64,000 nt of DNA from NCBI GenBank assembly GCA_038526245.1, contig JBCBGZ010000003.1, forward strand, positions 25,125-89,124, given 5' to 3'. Of the stretch, positions 27,197 through 35,397 are shown one piece after another. Position 1 is the first letter of the stretch, and the number at the start of each line of letters is the position of its first letter. Position numbers and translations under genes: made by a program. A model generated the notes under the pieces. The model saw only the letters and a program-made list of their open reading frames with translations. It was not told where the DNA came from and made no database searches. Source of the DNA: UBA5336 sp038526245 (GTDB taxonomy: Bacteria > Pseudomonadota > Alphaproteobacteria > Caulobacterales > Hyphomonadaceae).

Positions 27197-27265
27197 CGTA
27201 AGGTTCCAAAGACGTTTACATTTGTCAATTGTTATGGACAATTTGAGTGTCAATTTGAAAGGACA
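27197..27265. promoter_or_regulatory. PpsR/CrtJ operator cluster between crtE and crtD
   Basis: Two perfect TGT-N12-ACA matches are present: TGTCAATTGTTATGGACA (27223-27240) and TGTCAATTTGAAAGGACA (27248-27265), 7 bp apart. A weaker site, CGTAAGGTTCCAAAGACG (27197-27214), lies 8 bp before the first. All fall in the 95-bp gap between the divergent crtE and crtD starts, so one array could control crtEF and crtDC together. These are the best PpsR matches in the window. Confidence 0.8.
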
Positions 27266-27273
27266 CTCAGATC

Positions 27274-28803
27274 GTGGGATTGGGTCCTCGCATCGCGATC
27301 ATTGGCGCTGGAATCGGCGGGCTTTCGGCCGCCGCCATCCTGTCGAGGCACTTTGACGTGGACGTCTACGAACGCGCGCCTCGGCCCGGTGGAAAGGTCC
27401 GCCAGATCGATATTGGCGGCGCGAAGATCGATTCCGGCCCAACAGTGTTTACCATGGATTGGGCATTCCGGGAGGTTATGGCCCTTGCCGGCGCGGAGCT
27501 GGACGCAGAAGTCACGCTGAAACAGCTGAGCGTTTTGGCACGCCATTACTGGCCGGACGGTTCCAGCCTCGACCTGTTCGCCGACCGAGAGCGCAGCGCA
27601 GAGGCCATTGCGGCGTTCGCAGGTCCTAGGGACGCTGACAATTACCGGGCGTTTTGCAGCAAGACCCGCGATGTTTTTGAGACCCTGCGCGAGCCCTTCC
27701 TGCGCAGCCAGAAGCCGAGTTTTGCGGGACTTATTGCCCGTCAGTCGCCCATGGCGCTGCTGAACACGTCCCCGTTCTCAACGCTTTGGGGCGCGCTTTC
27801 CCGCAGTTTTTCCGATCCGCGCCTGCAACAGCTTTTCGGTCGCTACGCCACCTATTGCGGTGCTTCGCCCTTCCGCGCCCCGGCCACGCTGATGCTGATT
27901 GCACATGTGGAGCAAGAAGGCGTCTGGGCCTTGGACGGCGGTATGCAATCCATCGCCCAGGCGCTGCACCGCGTATGTGAGCGCAATGGCGTGACCTTCC
28001 ATTTCAGCGCCGATGTCGATCGCGTGGTGGAGACGGGCGGTCGGGTTACGGGGATCCGCCTTGCATCCGGCGAAACCTATCCGGCCGAGCTTGTTGTGAT
28101 GAACGGAGATGCCGCCGCCCTTGCGACGGGTGCGCTTGGGCCCGCCGGCGCCCGTGCCGTGACCTTGCCCAGCGACATGCAACGCTCGCAATCGGCAATG
28201 ACGTGGTCCATGGTTGCAGAGCCCGCAGGCGTGCCGCTGGACATGCACACTGTGTTTTTCTCTGACGACTATGCCGCCGAGTTTGAAGCCGTGTTCGAGC
28301 GAGGCGAAGTCCCGGCTGACCCGACGACGTATATCTGCGCCCCAGACCGTGCTCCGGGCCTGCAAGCAGCAAGCGGTGCCGAGCGTCTGTTCTGCCTGAT
28401 CAACGCCCCACCGACGGGTGACGCCCATTCCTACACAGCCGAGGAGATTGCCCAATGCCAAGACAGGATGCTGGGACTGCTCGGGCGATGCGGCCTGACG
28501 CTGGAGACCGGTCTGGAGACGGCAGTGGCCACCACGCCGACGGATTTCAACGCCCTGTTTCCGGCCACGGGCGGGGCGCTCTACGGCATGGCGAGCCATG
28601 GATGGCGCGCGAGTTTCCAGAGACCTGGGGCACGAACCCGCCTGAAGGGGCTGTACCTGGCCGGGGGCAGCGTACATCCGGGACCGGGGGCGCCGATGGC
28701 GGCGCTGTCGGGCAAAGCAGCCGCGCAGGCGATTCTCAAGGATTGCGGTTCGACCTTGCCGTCGCCCCGGGTGGCTATGCCTGGTGGTATCTCGACGCGC
28801 TGA
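27274..28803 (+). CDS. crtD: 1-hydroxycarotenoid 3,4-desaturase
   Basis: CrtD introduces the 3,4 double bond next to the tertiary hydroxyl end group made by CrtC. The 509-residue FAD protein has the N-terminal dinucleotide motif IIGAGIGGLSAA, the phytoene-desaturase-type GPTVFTMDW segment and the C-terminal LAGGSVHPGPGAPMAALSG block. It starts with GTG at 27274, only 8 bp from the last PpsR site; no strong ribosome binding site is visible. CrtD is distinguished from CrtI by position beside crtC and divergence from crtE, and by the ALDGGMQSI segment. Confidence 0.93.
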   Translation: MGLGPRIAIIGAGIGGLSAAAILSRHFDVDVYERAPRPGGKVRQIDIGGAKIDSGPTVFTMDWAFREVMALAGAELDAEVTLKQLSVLARHYWPDGSSLDLFADRERSAEAIAAFAGPRDADNYRAFCSKTRDVFETLREPFLRSQKPSFAGLIARQSPMALLNTSPFSTLWGALSRSFSDPRLQQLFGRYATYCGASPFRAPATLMLIAHVEQEGVWALDGGMQSIAQALHRVCERNGVTFHFSADVDRVVETGGRVTGIRLASGETYPAELVVMNGDAAALATGALGPAGARAVTLPSDMQRSQSAMTWSMVAEPAGVPLDMHTVFFSDDYAAEFEAVFERGEVPADPTTYICAPDRAPGLQAASGAERLFCLINAPPTGDAHSYTAEEIAQCQDRMLGLLGRCGLTLETGLETAVATTPTDFNALFPATGGALYGMASHGWRASFQRPGARTRLKGLYLAGGSVHPGPGAPMAALSGKAAAQAILKDCGSTLPSPRVAMPGGISTR

Positions 28804-29666
28804 GCGAGGATGGCCGCAACGGCCTGACCATGATTGCCTTCATCGGCAGCGTGTTCTCGCCCTATTACGCCTGGTCCGGACGCCGCGACCCCTTCAATCA
28901 CTGTTCCATTAATGTGGCGCTGTACCGGCCGCGGGCCGGCCGCTGGGCCATGACTGAACGGGGTCGGGGGCAGGTTCAGGCGACACCTGAGCGTTTTCAG
29001 GTCCACAACAGCGCGCTGAACTGGGACGGCACCTGCCTCACCATAGACGTGCACGAACGATGCGCCCCGGTGCCCTATCCGCTGCGCGGGCGCATTGCTG
29101 TGAATTTTGAAAGCCTTCTCAGCGGCGCTTATGCGCTTGACGATACCGGCGCGCATCGTTGGGCCCCCCTCAATCCCAATGCCGACGTGACTGTGGACTT
29201 TACCCACCCTGGGCTGACCTGGCGCGGGCGCGGATATCTCGACTCCAATCAAGGCGCTGAGCCCCTCGAAGAAGGGTTCCAGCAGTGGGACTGGTCGCGG
29301 TACGACCTTGGAGGAGGGGAAACGGCAGTCCTTTACAATACGGATCCGCGACTTGGTGAGGGCCGGTCGCTCGCCTTGCGGTTTGGCGCTGACGGCCTTG
29401 TGGAGCCATTCCAGCCGCCGACGCGCACAAAGCTGCCCGACACACGCATCTGGCGCATTTCAAGGCCTACGCGGGCAGAGTCGAACTCTACCCCACGCCA
29501 CCTGCGCACGTTCGAAGACACGCCGTTCTATGCGCGATCGGTAATTGAGGCGCACATACTCGGGGCGCAGCGGGTTGGTATCTATGAGAGCTTTGCCGGC
29601 GATCGTCTGAAACGGCAGATCGTCAAGGCGTTGCTGCCATTCCGGATGCCCCGGATGGCGGGATAG
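28743..29666 (+). CDS. crtC: Acyclic carotenoid 1,2-hydratase
   Basis: CrtC adds water to the terminal double bond of neurosporene or lycopene. The family block PGGYAWWYLDALSEDG then GLTMIAFIGSVFSPYYAWSG is intact, as are HCSINVALY and the WDWSRYDL segment. No ATG precedes the first conserved block, so I placed the start at a TTG (28743) inside the 3' end of crtD, giving 307 residues and a 61-bp overlap with crtD in another frame. An ATG at 28830 would cut off conserved sequence. The frame is open further upstream, but that part is a crtD shadow. Confidence 0.9.
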   Translation: MRFDLAVAPGGYAWWYLDALSEDGRNGLTMIAFIGSVFSPYYAWSGRRDPFNHCSINVALYRPRAGRWAMTERGRGQVQATPERFQVHNSALNWDGTCLTIDVHERCAPVPYPLRGRIAVNFESLLSGAYALDDTGAHRWAPLNPNADVTVDFTHPGLTWRGRGYLDSNQGAEPLEEGFQQWDWSRYDLGGGETAVLYNTDPRLGEGRSLALRFGADGLVEPFQPPTRTKLPDTRIWRISRPTRAESNSTPRHLRTFEDTPFYARSVIEAHILGAQRVGIYESFAGDRLKRQIVKALLPFRMPRMAG

Positions 29667-29769
29667 GCCTGGCCTTGTCCCGGCTATTTTCGAAGAAACA
29701 CGCCTTGCTGACGGGATAAACCGATCCGCCTATCCGACTGCGCTCGCGCCTGCGCCTATACTCTGAGCC

Positions 29770-30219
29770 ATGGACACTTGTTCCCAAATCCTGCGCTGGC
29801 GCGAGATTGTGCACCCGTTTTTCTGGCCGGTTTTCTTCTGGAACCTGCGGAAGTTCGCCGCCACACTTGCGCGCAAAATCGAGGAAAACGCAGGCCAGGG
29901 CCTCATCTCCTATGAGGTGACCTGGTGGGGCGGCATCCGGATTTATCAGATGATCGACCCCGACGCGCCGCGCTGGGATGCGGGGCTTCAGGGGTGTGCG
30001 CAACGCGTGCATCTCGCGACGCTGGATGTGGGGAATCCCTACCTCTGCAATCGCGTCCCCCTAGCCCTTTTGGGAGCAGTTGCATCTGACTTCTCACACC
30101 GCGTAGCGCTCTCAATCCAGGCGATCTGCGCCCTCGGCCCCACTCCCGCCGGGAAAGGATCGCACGCCGAACTGGCATTGGGCTGTTTCGCAGAGCCTGC
30201 GCATCTGGGCACGCGCTGA
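29770..30219 (+). CDS. Hypothetical protein downstream of crtC
   Basis: A 149-residue ORF with an aromatic N-terminal half (HPFFWPVFFWNLRKF, EVTWWGGIRIYQM) and a less distinctive C-terminal half. It starts 103 bp after crtC with only a weak ribosome binding site. The first 75 residues look like real protein; the second half could be a frameshifted or chance tail. I do not recognise the family. It ends inside an inverted repeat (30218-30326) and converges with the crtB-linked small ORF. Confidence 0.45.
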   Translation: MDTCSQILRWREIVHPFFWPVFFWNLRKFAATLARKIEENAGQGLISYEVTWWGGIRIYQMIDPDAPRWDAGLQGCAQRVHLATLDVGNPYLCNRVPLALLGAVASDFSHRVALSIQAICALGPTPAGKGSHAELALGCFAEPAHLGTR

Positions 30220-30326
30220 CATAGGGCGAGCCACCAGCCCACCCTAGATTCCGCTGATGTCGCCGCGCCCGACCGGGTTTGCGGACGCCGGTGCTGGAAA
30301 CATGCTTGGGTCACTTGCCCTATGTC
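30218..30326. repeat. Inverted repeat between the convergent 149-aa ORF and the crtB unit
   Basis: GACATAGGGC (30218-30227) is repeated inverted as GCCCTATGTC (30317-30326), perfect over 10 bp and matching 12 of 13 when extended inward. The left arm overlaps the TGA of the upstream ORF. The 89-base interior has no gene and no T-run, so it is not an obvious terminator. It may be an old insertion scar or a long-range RNA pairing. Confidence 0.45.
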
Positions 30327-30349
30327 CGGACGACCCATTCAGCAAAGGC

Positions 30350-30496
30350 CTATTCGTCAGGCGCGTCGTCCCTGTCGGACGCATCGGTCTTGTTCTTGTC
30401 TGTCAGTTTACTGACTTTCCAGAGTTCCCAGAAAGCGAAGCCAAGGATGATGCCGTAGAAGGCAAGCATTTCTATGCCGAAGAGCATGTCTTTCAT
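30350..30496 (-). CDS. Small single-TM protein downstream of crtB
   Basis: A 48-codon ORF on the minus strand, 25 bp after the crtB stop. It reads MKDMLFGIEMLAFYG, then a hydrophobic helix (GIILGFAFWELW) and a charged tail rich in Lys and Asp (KLTDKNKTD, RDDAPDE). That is a classic small membrane-protein layout: N-out helix and hydrophilic C-terminus. A GGGAG lies about 11 bases upstream. Likely co-transcribed with crtI-crtB; function unknown, with a role at the photosynthetic membrane possible by association only. Confidence 0.6.
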   Translation of the reverse strand: MKDMLFGIEMLAFYGIILGFAFWELWKVSKLTDKNKTDASDRDDAPDE

Positions 30497-30521
30497 GGCG
30501 TGTTGGCTCCCGGGGCCGGCC

Positions 30522-31550
30522 TCACGCCATGAGATTGCGCGAATTCAAGCGAAGGCAAACTTCCAGCATACGATCCACGGGGGCCAGGTCCGACAGGCGC
30601 GGCTTGACCTGAACGGGAGGGCAGCGCTCGACAGCATCAATCAGAAACTGGTTTGCGACCAGCGCGGGCGCGCGGGAGGGTTCTGAGCTTGTGAGTGGTC
30701 CCATGGCGAGAGCTTGCCCCACAAGGGCGAGCTTTCGGGGGCCTGTCACGCGTGCCCGCGAGGATACCGAATCCCAGGCGGCCTGTTCGATCGATGTGCC
30801 GATGTCAGCATAGATCAGTCCGGCAGCCCGGATTGCCGCGCGACATCCCGGCGGTAGAAACCCCACCCCGGATAGCCCACGCGAATAGAGTCGGCTCGCT
30901 TCGCCCAAAAGGCGCTCAATGGTTCGGCGCACGCCCTGGCTCGCTACGGGCCGCGCGAGGAACGCGCCGGGTGAAATGCCCTCTTCGGCGAGCCACTCCA
31001 GCGGCAGATAGATCCGCCCGCGCCGGGCATCTTCGCCGACATCGCGTGCGATATTGGTAAGTTGCATCGCGGCGCCGAGGTCGGTGGCCCGGGCCAGAGC
31101 CGTCTGCGAGCGCGTTCCCATGACGAGGGCCATCATGGCGCCGACGGTGCCTGCGACTCGGGCGGCATAGGCGTGGAGGTCTTCCAGTGTTTGATAGGTG
31201 CGCCCGCTATCGTCCCAATCGAGGCCCTCTATCAGCGCCGCGGGAATGGTCTCAGGAATGCCATGGCGCGCGACCGTTTCGGCAAAGGTGCGGTCGACAA
31301 CTGTCTCTTCGGGCTGGCCGCGATAGGCCTTTTCAAGGCGGGTGTAGAGCCGTTCGATCCGCTCGCGGCCGCCAGTGGTCTCGTCTATGGCGTCATCACA
31401 GGCCCGACAGAAACCATAAAGCGCGAAGGCCGACGTGCGCACCTTGGCGGGCAACAGGCGGGACGCGGCATAGAAACTGTGGGAGCCCTCCGAAATGATT
31501 GCCCGCAAGGCGGCGTCATCACCGGGCTGAGCCAAAACCACCTCAGACAC
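30522..31550 (-). CDS. crtB: Phytoene synthase
   Basis: Condenses two GGPP to phytoene. Both aspartate-rich motifs are present: CRACDDAIDE and NIARDVGEDARRGRIYLP, with the SHSFYAASRLLP start block. I prefer the GTG at 31550, which overlaps the crtI stop by 8 bp and gives 342 residues. The ATG at 31589 would add 13 residues (MRSCRRLQNW...) and overlap crtI by 47 bp. It follows crtI in the same operon, the standard crtIB arrangement. Confidence 0.95.
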   Translation of the reverse strand: MSEVVLAQPGDDAALRAIISEGSHSFYAASRLLPAKVRTSAFALYGFCRACDDAIDETTGGRERIERLYTRLEKAYRGQPEETVVDRTFAETVARHGIPETIPAALIEGLDWDDSGRTYQTLEDLHAYAARVAGTVGAMMALVMGTRSQTALARATDLGAAMQLTNIARDVGEDARRGRIYLPLEWLAEEGISPGAFLARPVASQGVRRTIERLLGEASRLYSRGLSGVGFLPPGCRAAIRAAGLIYADIGTSIEQAAWDSVSSRARVTGPRKLALVGQALAMGPLTSSEPSRAPALVANQFLIDAVERCPPVQVKPRLSDLAPVDRMLEVCLRLNSRNLMA

Positions 31551-33084
31551 GCTGGCCTGCCAGTTCTGAAGCCGTCGGCACGACCGCATCCATCGCCCGC
31601 GCCGAAGACAAAACGCTGGGTACGCCTGCGCCGGGGTGGGTGCCCGCGCCGACGAGATAAAGGTGTTTCACGCTCTCTGCCCGGTTGTGGGGGCGAAACC
31701 ACGCGCTCTGCGTCAGGATTGGTTCTAGCCCAAACCCGGCACCATTGAAGGCGCGGTAGCGGGTTACAAAGTCGCGCGGATCCATGAGTTTTTCCGTCAC
31801 GATATGATTTTGGAAACCGGGCAAGATTGTCTCGTCGAGCCGTTTCGCGATGAGCGCCTTGTAGCTGGCTGCCTTGGATGCCCAATCGATGTCAGCCGCC
31901 AGGTTCGGGATGGGTGAGAGCGCATAAAATGTGTCAAAGCCTGGCGGGGCGAGCGACGGGTCTGCTTGTGTCGGGCGGTGTACGTAGAGGCAGAGATCGT
32001 CGCTCAGTGTCTTCGTTTTGAAGATTGAGTTCAGCAGGGCGTTGAAATTATCACCCATAACTTTTGTGTGCTGACCCACTTCTTCGTAGCGCCGGTCCAA
32101 GCCGAAATACCAGACGAAGACTCCCATGGAAAAGCGCGCTCGCTCCACCCGCCACGGGCTCCAGCGGCGCGATACCTGACGGGGCAGGAGCTCATGATAG
32201 AGCGTCGCGCTATCAGTGTTGGAGACAACAATATCGGCGTTGAGCACGTCGCCAGATGACAGCCGTACACCGCGCGCCTCGCCGCGCTCGACCAGCACCT
32301 CGTCGACATCGGCGCCATAAATGAACTCCCCGCCATGGGATTCAATGAGATCAACCAAACCCTGCACCAGTGCGCCCGTGCCACCTTGTGGGAAGTGCAC
32401 TCCCCATTCGCGCTCAAGCGACGGGATCATGGCGTAGGCGGAGCTTGCTGCGAGGGGGTTTCCACCAATGAAAAGAGGGTGGAAGCTGCAGATCTGGCGG
32501 ATGCGCTCGTCTTTCACGAACTTCGACACCACTGTGTAGACGGGCAAATGTCCGCCATACCGGACAAGATCCGGTGTGGCCTTCAGCAACGTCGTCACAT
32601 GTGTGAAAGGCACATGGCCGAGCTGATCGAAGACGATTTTTCGAAGCTCTTCAGAATGGCGCATGAAAGCTCTGTAGCCAGCAAGATCTCCGGGGCTGAG
32701 CCGCGCGACCTGCGCTTCCATGGCTGCTGCATCACCATTGTAGTAAAACATCTGCCCGTCAGTGAAGCGGATGTTGTAAAACGGATCGATGGGCCGGAGG
32801 TCGACATGGTCCTCTAAGCGTTGTCCGAGCAATGCCCACAGATCATGGAAAAGCTGGGGCACCGTGATGACCGTTGGACCGGCGTCGAATGTGAAGCCAT
32901 CCTGGTGAAAAACAGCGGCCCGCCCGCCCGGCGCATCGAGGCGTTCGAGCAGCTTAACCTTGTAGCCCTTCGCGATCAGCCGGACAGCGGCGGCAAGCCC
33001 GCCAAACCCCGTGCCGATCACCAGTGCCGTTACCGGGGAGACCTTCGCATCCAATGTGCGGGCAGTATCAACGTGCGTCAGCAT
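31543..33084 (-). CDS. crtI: Phytoene desaturase
   Basis: CrtI desaturates phytoene in three or four steps to neurosporene or lycopene; which one decides spheroidene- versus spirilloxanthin-type products and cannot be told from sequence by eye. The 513-residue FAD enzyme has VIGTGFGGLAAAVRL, the GPTVITVPQLF block, the FNGAGFGLEP segment and the C-terminal signature YLVGAGTHPGAGVPSVL. The ATG at 33084 lies inside a PpsR-like site, so the operator overlaps the start codon. Confidence 0.96.
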   Translation of the reverse strand: MLTHVDTARTLDAKVSPVTALVIGTGFGGLAAAVRLIAKGYKVKLLERLDAPGGRAAVFHQDGFTFDAGPTVITVPQLFHDLWALLGQRLEDHVDLRPIDPFYNIRFTDGQMFYYNGDAAAMEAQVARLSPGDLAGYRAFMRHSEELRKIVFDQLGHVPFTHVTTLLKATPDLVRYGGHLPVYTVVSKFVKDERIRQICSFHPLFIGGNPLAASSAYAMIPSLEREWGVHFPQGGTGALVQGLVDLIESHGGEFIYGADVDEVLVERGEARGVRLSSGDVLNADIVVSNTDSATLYHELLPRQVSRRWSPWRVERARFSMGVFVWYFGLDRRYEEVGQHTKVMGDNFNALLNSIFKTKTLSDDLCLYVHRPTQADPSLAPPGFDTFYALSPIPNLAADIDWASKAASYKALIAKRLDETILPGFQNHIVTEKLMDPRDFVTRYRAFNGAGFGLEPILTQSAWFRPHNRAESVKHLYLVGAGTHPGAGVPSVLSSARAMDAVVPTASELAGQRV

Positions 33085-33110
33085 GAATTGACACTATGAG
33101 GTGTCCACGT
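33076..33110. promoter_or_regulatory. PpsR-like site overlapping the crtI start
   Basis: CGTCAGCATGAATTGACA (33076-33093) reads TGT-N12-ACG on the minus strand and contains the crtI start codon (33082-33084). Eight bases later a degenerate second half-site starts with TGTC, giving the GACAC-N6-GTGTC repeat (33090-33105) also seen upstream of bchG. It is about 40 bp from the DUF3422 gene end. Confidence 0.55.
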
Positions 33111-33144
33111 CTGCACGGCAAGCGCGAAATCCTTTTAGTCAGGG

Positions 33145-34443
33145 CTAATCGCGTTGCCTAGCCTGGGCCTCGGTGATCTCTTTCCGGGCACGCCAAACGG
33201 CAAACGCTGTGAGTGCCAGAACAGCCGGTGCGGCCAGGCCCATGACCAGATTTGCGTCAACGGGAAGACCGGCGGCAGCTGCGCCCTTGGCCATGTATCC
33301 AATCACGCCCACGATATAGTAGGTGATCGCGGCAATGGAGAGTCCTTCCACGGTTTGTTGCAACCGCAGCTGTAGCTCCACGCGCTGGTTCATGCTGTCG
33401 AGCACTTCGGCATTCTGACGCTCGAGTGAGAGATCTACCCTCGTGGAGAGCAGTTGTGCGGCGCGGTCCACCCGTTCCGACAGTGCGGCCTGGCGGCGCT
33501 CGGCCGAGGAGCATGTTGCCATGGCGGGTGCAAGCCGGCGTTCCGTGAACTCGGCCAGGGTCTGCATGTCCGGGCGCCGCGTTTCGCGCAGCTCCTCGAT
33601 GCGTCGATTGACAAGGGCATGGTAAGCCGCGCTGGCGCTGAAACGGAATTGGCTTTCGGTGTAGCTCTTTTCGATGGCGGCTTGCAGGTTTGTCAGGCGT
33701 TCGAGGAGGACGGTTTCCTCGGTGGTGCCTTGGTCTGTCATCTCCGAGGTTGTGGTGGAAAGGTCGCGCTCCCACTGGGTCAGGCTCGGCACAACTTGCT
33801 GGGCCACAGGAAGGCCGAGCAAGGCGACCACACGGTAGGTCTCGATCTCCAGAATGCGCTGGACCACGCGGCCCGCCACCCAGGGGGACATTCCGCGATC
33901 GATGATCAGGAAGCGGCTGAACCCGTCCTTGTGGATGCGGAAGTCTGTCATCGCGGTTGCGCGGGCATCGGCGATATCGCTGCCGATCAGGGCATGACCG
34001 CTGAAATAGGACTTGGCGAGAACATCCGTCTCTTCCTTGATGGCCGATTCCGGCAGCACTTCCGCGTGGGCCGCGACAATCAACTCTCCCGGCAAGGATT
34101 GCAGCCAGTCTTCCGGAACAGCGGCGATGGCGGGCTCTGAAAATGGCTTATCGTCCGCAGGGGACATGAATGTGTATCGGATAAACTCGGTGTGGCGTTC
34201 CCAGACGAGCCGGAAATCACTGAGGTCCACGCTATAGTGTTTCGCATTCGCGCCGGGTGGGACCGCGCCATAGCGTTCGGTAAGCTCCACCACGCGTTGG
34301 CGGTCATCATCCGTATACGGTCCATCGAGTTTCAAGGCGATGATCGAAAGCCGCATCGGCGCGGTGACCGGCTCCGGCGGGCGGGCGTGGACTTCATTGC
34401 TCAGCACAAATCGCTGGGGGTGGTTCTCAGGCAAGGCGGTCAC
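33145..34443 (-). CDS. DUF3422 family membrane-anchored protein
   Basis: A 432-residue protein matching the DUF3422 family: it opens HPQRFVLSNEVHARPPEPVTAP, the family hallmark. The middle is helical and probably coiled-coil; two membrane segments are near the C-terminus (IAAITYYIVGVIGYMAKGA and LVMGLAAPAVLALTAFAVW), ending in a short charged tail. The function of the family is unknown. It is co-oriented between bchO and crtI, 35 bp downstream of bchO, so it may be co-transcribed with photosynthesis genes. Confidence 0.85.
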   Translation of the reverse strand: MTALPENHPQRFVLSNEVHARPPEPVTAPMRLSIIALKLDGPYTDDDRQRVVELTERYGAVPPGANAKHYSVDLSDFRLVWERHTEFIRYTFMSPADDKPFSEPAIAAVPEDWLQSLPGELIVAAHAEVLPESAIKEETDVLAKSYFSGHALIGSDIADARATAMTDFRIHKDGFSRFLIIDRGMSPWVAGRVVQRILEIETYRVVALLGLPVAQQVVPSLTQWERDLSTTTSEMTDQGTTEETVLLERLTNLQAAIEKSYTESQFRFSASAAYHALVNRRIEELRETRRPDMQTLAEFTERRLAPAMATCSSAERRQAALSERVDRAAQLLSTRVDLSLERQNAEVLDSMNQRVELQLRLQQTVEGLSIAAITYYIVGVIGYMAKGAAAAGLPVDANLVMGLAAPAVLALTAFAVWRARKEITEAQARQRD

Positions 34444-34478
34444 GCGAGAGCTCCTCTGGCGGGGCGATATCGCAGGAG

Positions 34479-35396
34479 CTAGGGCGATGAAGGAGGTTGG
34501 CGAAGGACGGACTCAATGGCCGCCATCACGCCGGGGGCGTCCTGCTCGTGGGCCAGATGCCCCAATCCTGCAAGTTTCATTGCTGTTCCTGCGTTGGCGA
34601 GTTTGGCAAGTCGCGGCGCCTCAGCGGGTGAAATCGCTTGGTCCTGGGTTCCTGCGAGAAAGGAAATGGGCGCTGACAGACCAGCAAGGTCGCGCTCAAT
34701 GCCAGACAGGTCCCAATTGGCCATCATGGCGAGGGTGGATGAGACATGGGCTGAGCATTGGAGCAGGCGCTGATAGTGATCGACATAGGAGGCAGCGGGT
34801 GCGCCGCCAGTCTGCTCCAGAAGGCGTTCCACCCGGCGCCGGTCGCGTGCTGCGTTGGCGAATATGTTCGCGGCGACCCCGCCAAATGTCAGGGTCTTGG
34901 CAATGCCGGGCGCCAGGTGTCGCAATAGACCCGGAAAGGGGCGCAGGGCGCCGTTCAGGCTGATGATGTGCTTAGGTCGTGCGCGTTTCGTCGCCATCAG
35001 GCGCACGGCGACGGCGGCGCCTGCGGAATGGCCGATGATCAGGTCCGGCTGGACGTCCAACGTGCCCAGCAATTCGGCAATCACGCCAGACATCCGGTTC
35101 AGCGACGGAACAAACCCTGGCGCTGGCCGGGTGAAACCCTGCCCCGGCAAATCGATCGCGATAACCGCGTAGGAGTGCGCCAGAAGTGGGGTCAACCCGG
35201 CCCAGGAATGGGTCGACGCGCCAGTGCCATGGATGAGCAGCGCCGTCGGTCCCTGCCCACTCCTCTGGACATGCCAGGCTGTATTCTCCACGCGCCAGAA
35301 TTCGCTTCCCTCCCGGTTGGGCCAATCCTTGCCTTCGCGGCTCCAGTCTGGCTGTCCCGGCCTGGCCGGTGGCGGGGCGTTCAGACGCTCCGCCAT
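34479..35396 (-). CDS. bchO: BchO, alpha/beta-hydrolase linked to Mg-chelatase
   Basis: BchO is an alpha/beta-fold hydrolase-like protein encoded with bchI and bchD in PGCs; its precise role is unclear but it is tied to Mg-chelatase. The fold signature HGTGASTHSW, IDLPGQGFT and the nucleophile elbow GHSAGAAVA are present, plus a histidine in LGHLAHE. I chose the ATG at 35396 (MAERLNAPPPARPG), one base after the bchD stop, giving 305 residues. The upstream frame is a bchD shadow. Confidence 0.92.
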   Translation of the reverse strand: MAERLNAPPPARPGQPDWSREGKDWPNREGSEFWRVENTAWHVQRSGQGPTALLIHGTGASTHSWAGLTPLLAHSYAVIAIDLPGQGFTRPAPGFVPSLNRMSGVIAELLGTLDVQPDLIIGHSAGAAVAVRLMATKRARPKHIISLNGALRPFPGLLRHLAPGIAKTLTFGGVAANIFANAARDRRRVERLLEQTGGAPAASYVDHYQRLLQCSAHVSSTLAMMANWDLSGIERDLAGLSAPISFLAGTQDQAISPAEAPRLAKLANAGTAMKLAGLGHLAHEQDAPGVMAAIESVLRQPPSSP

Positions 35397-35397
35397 A

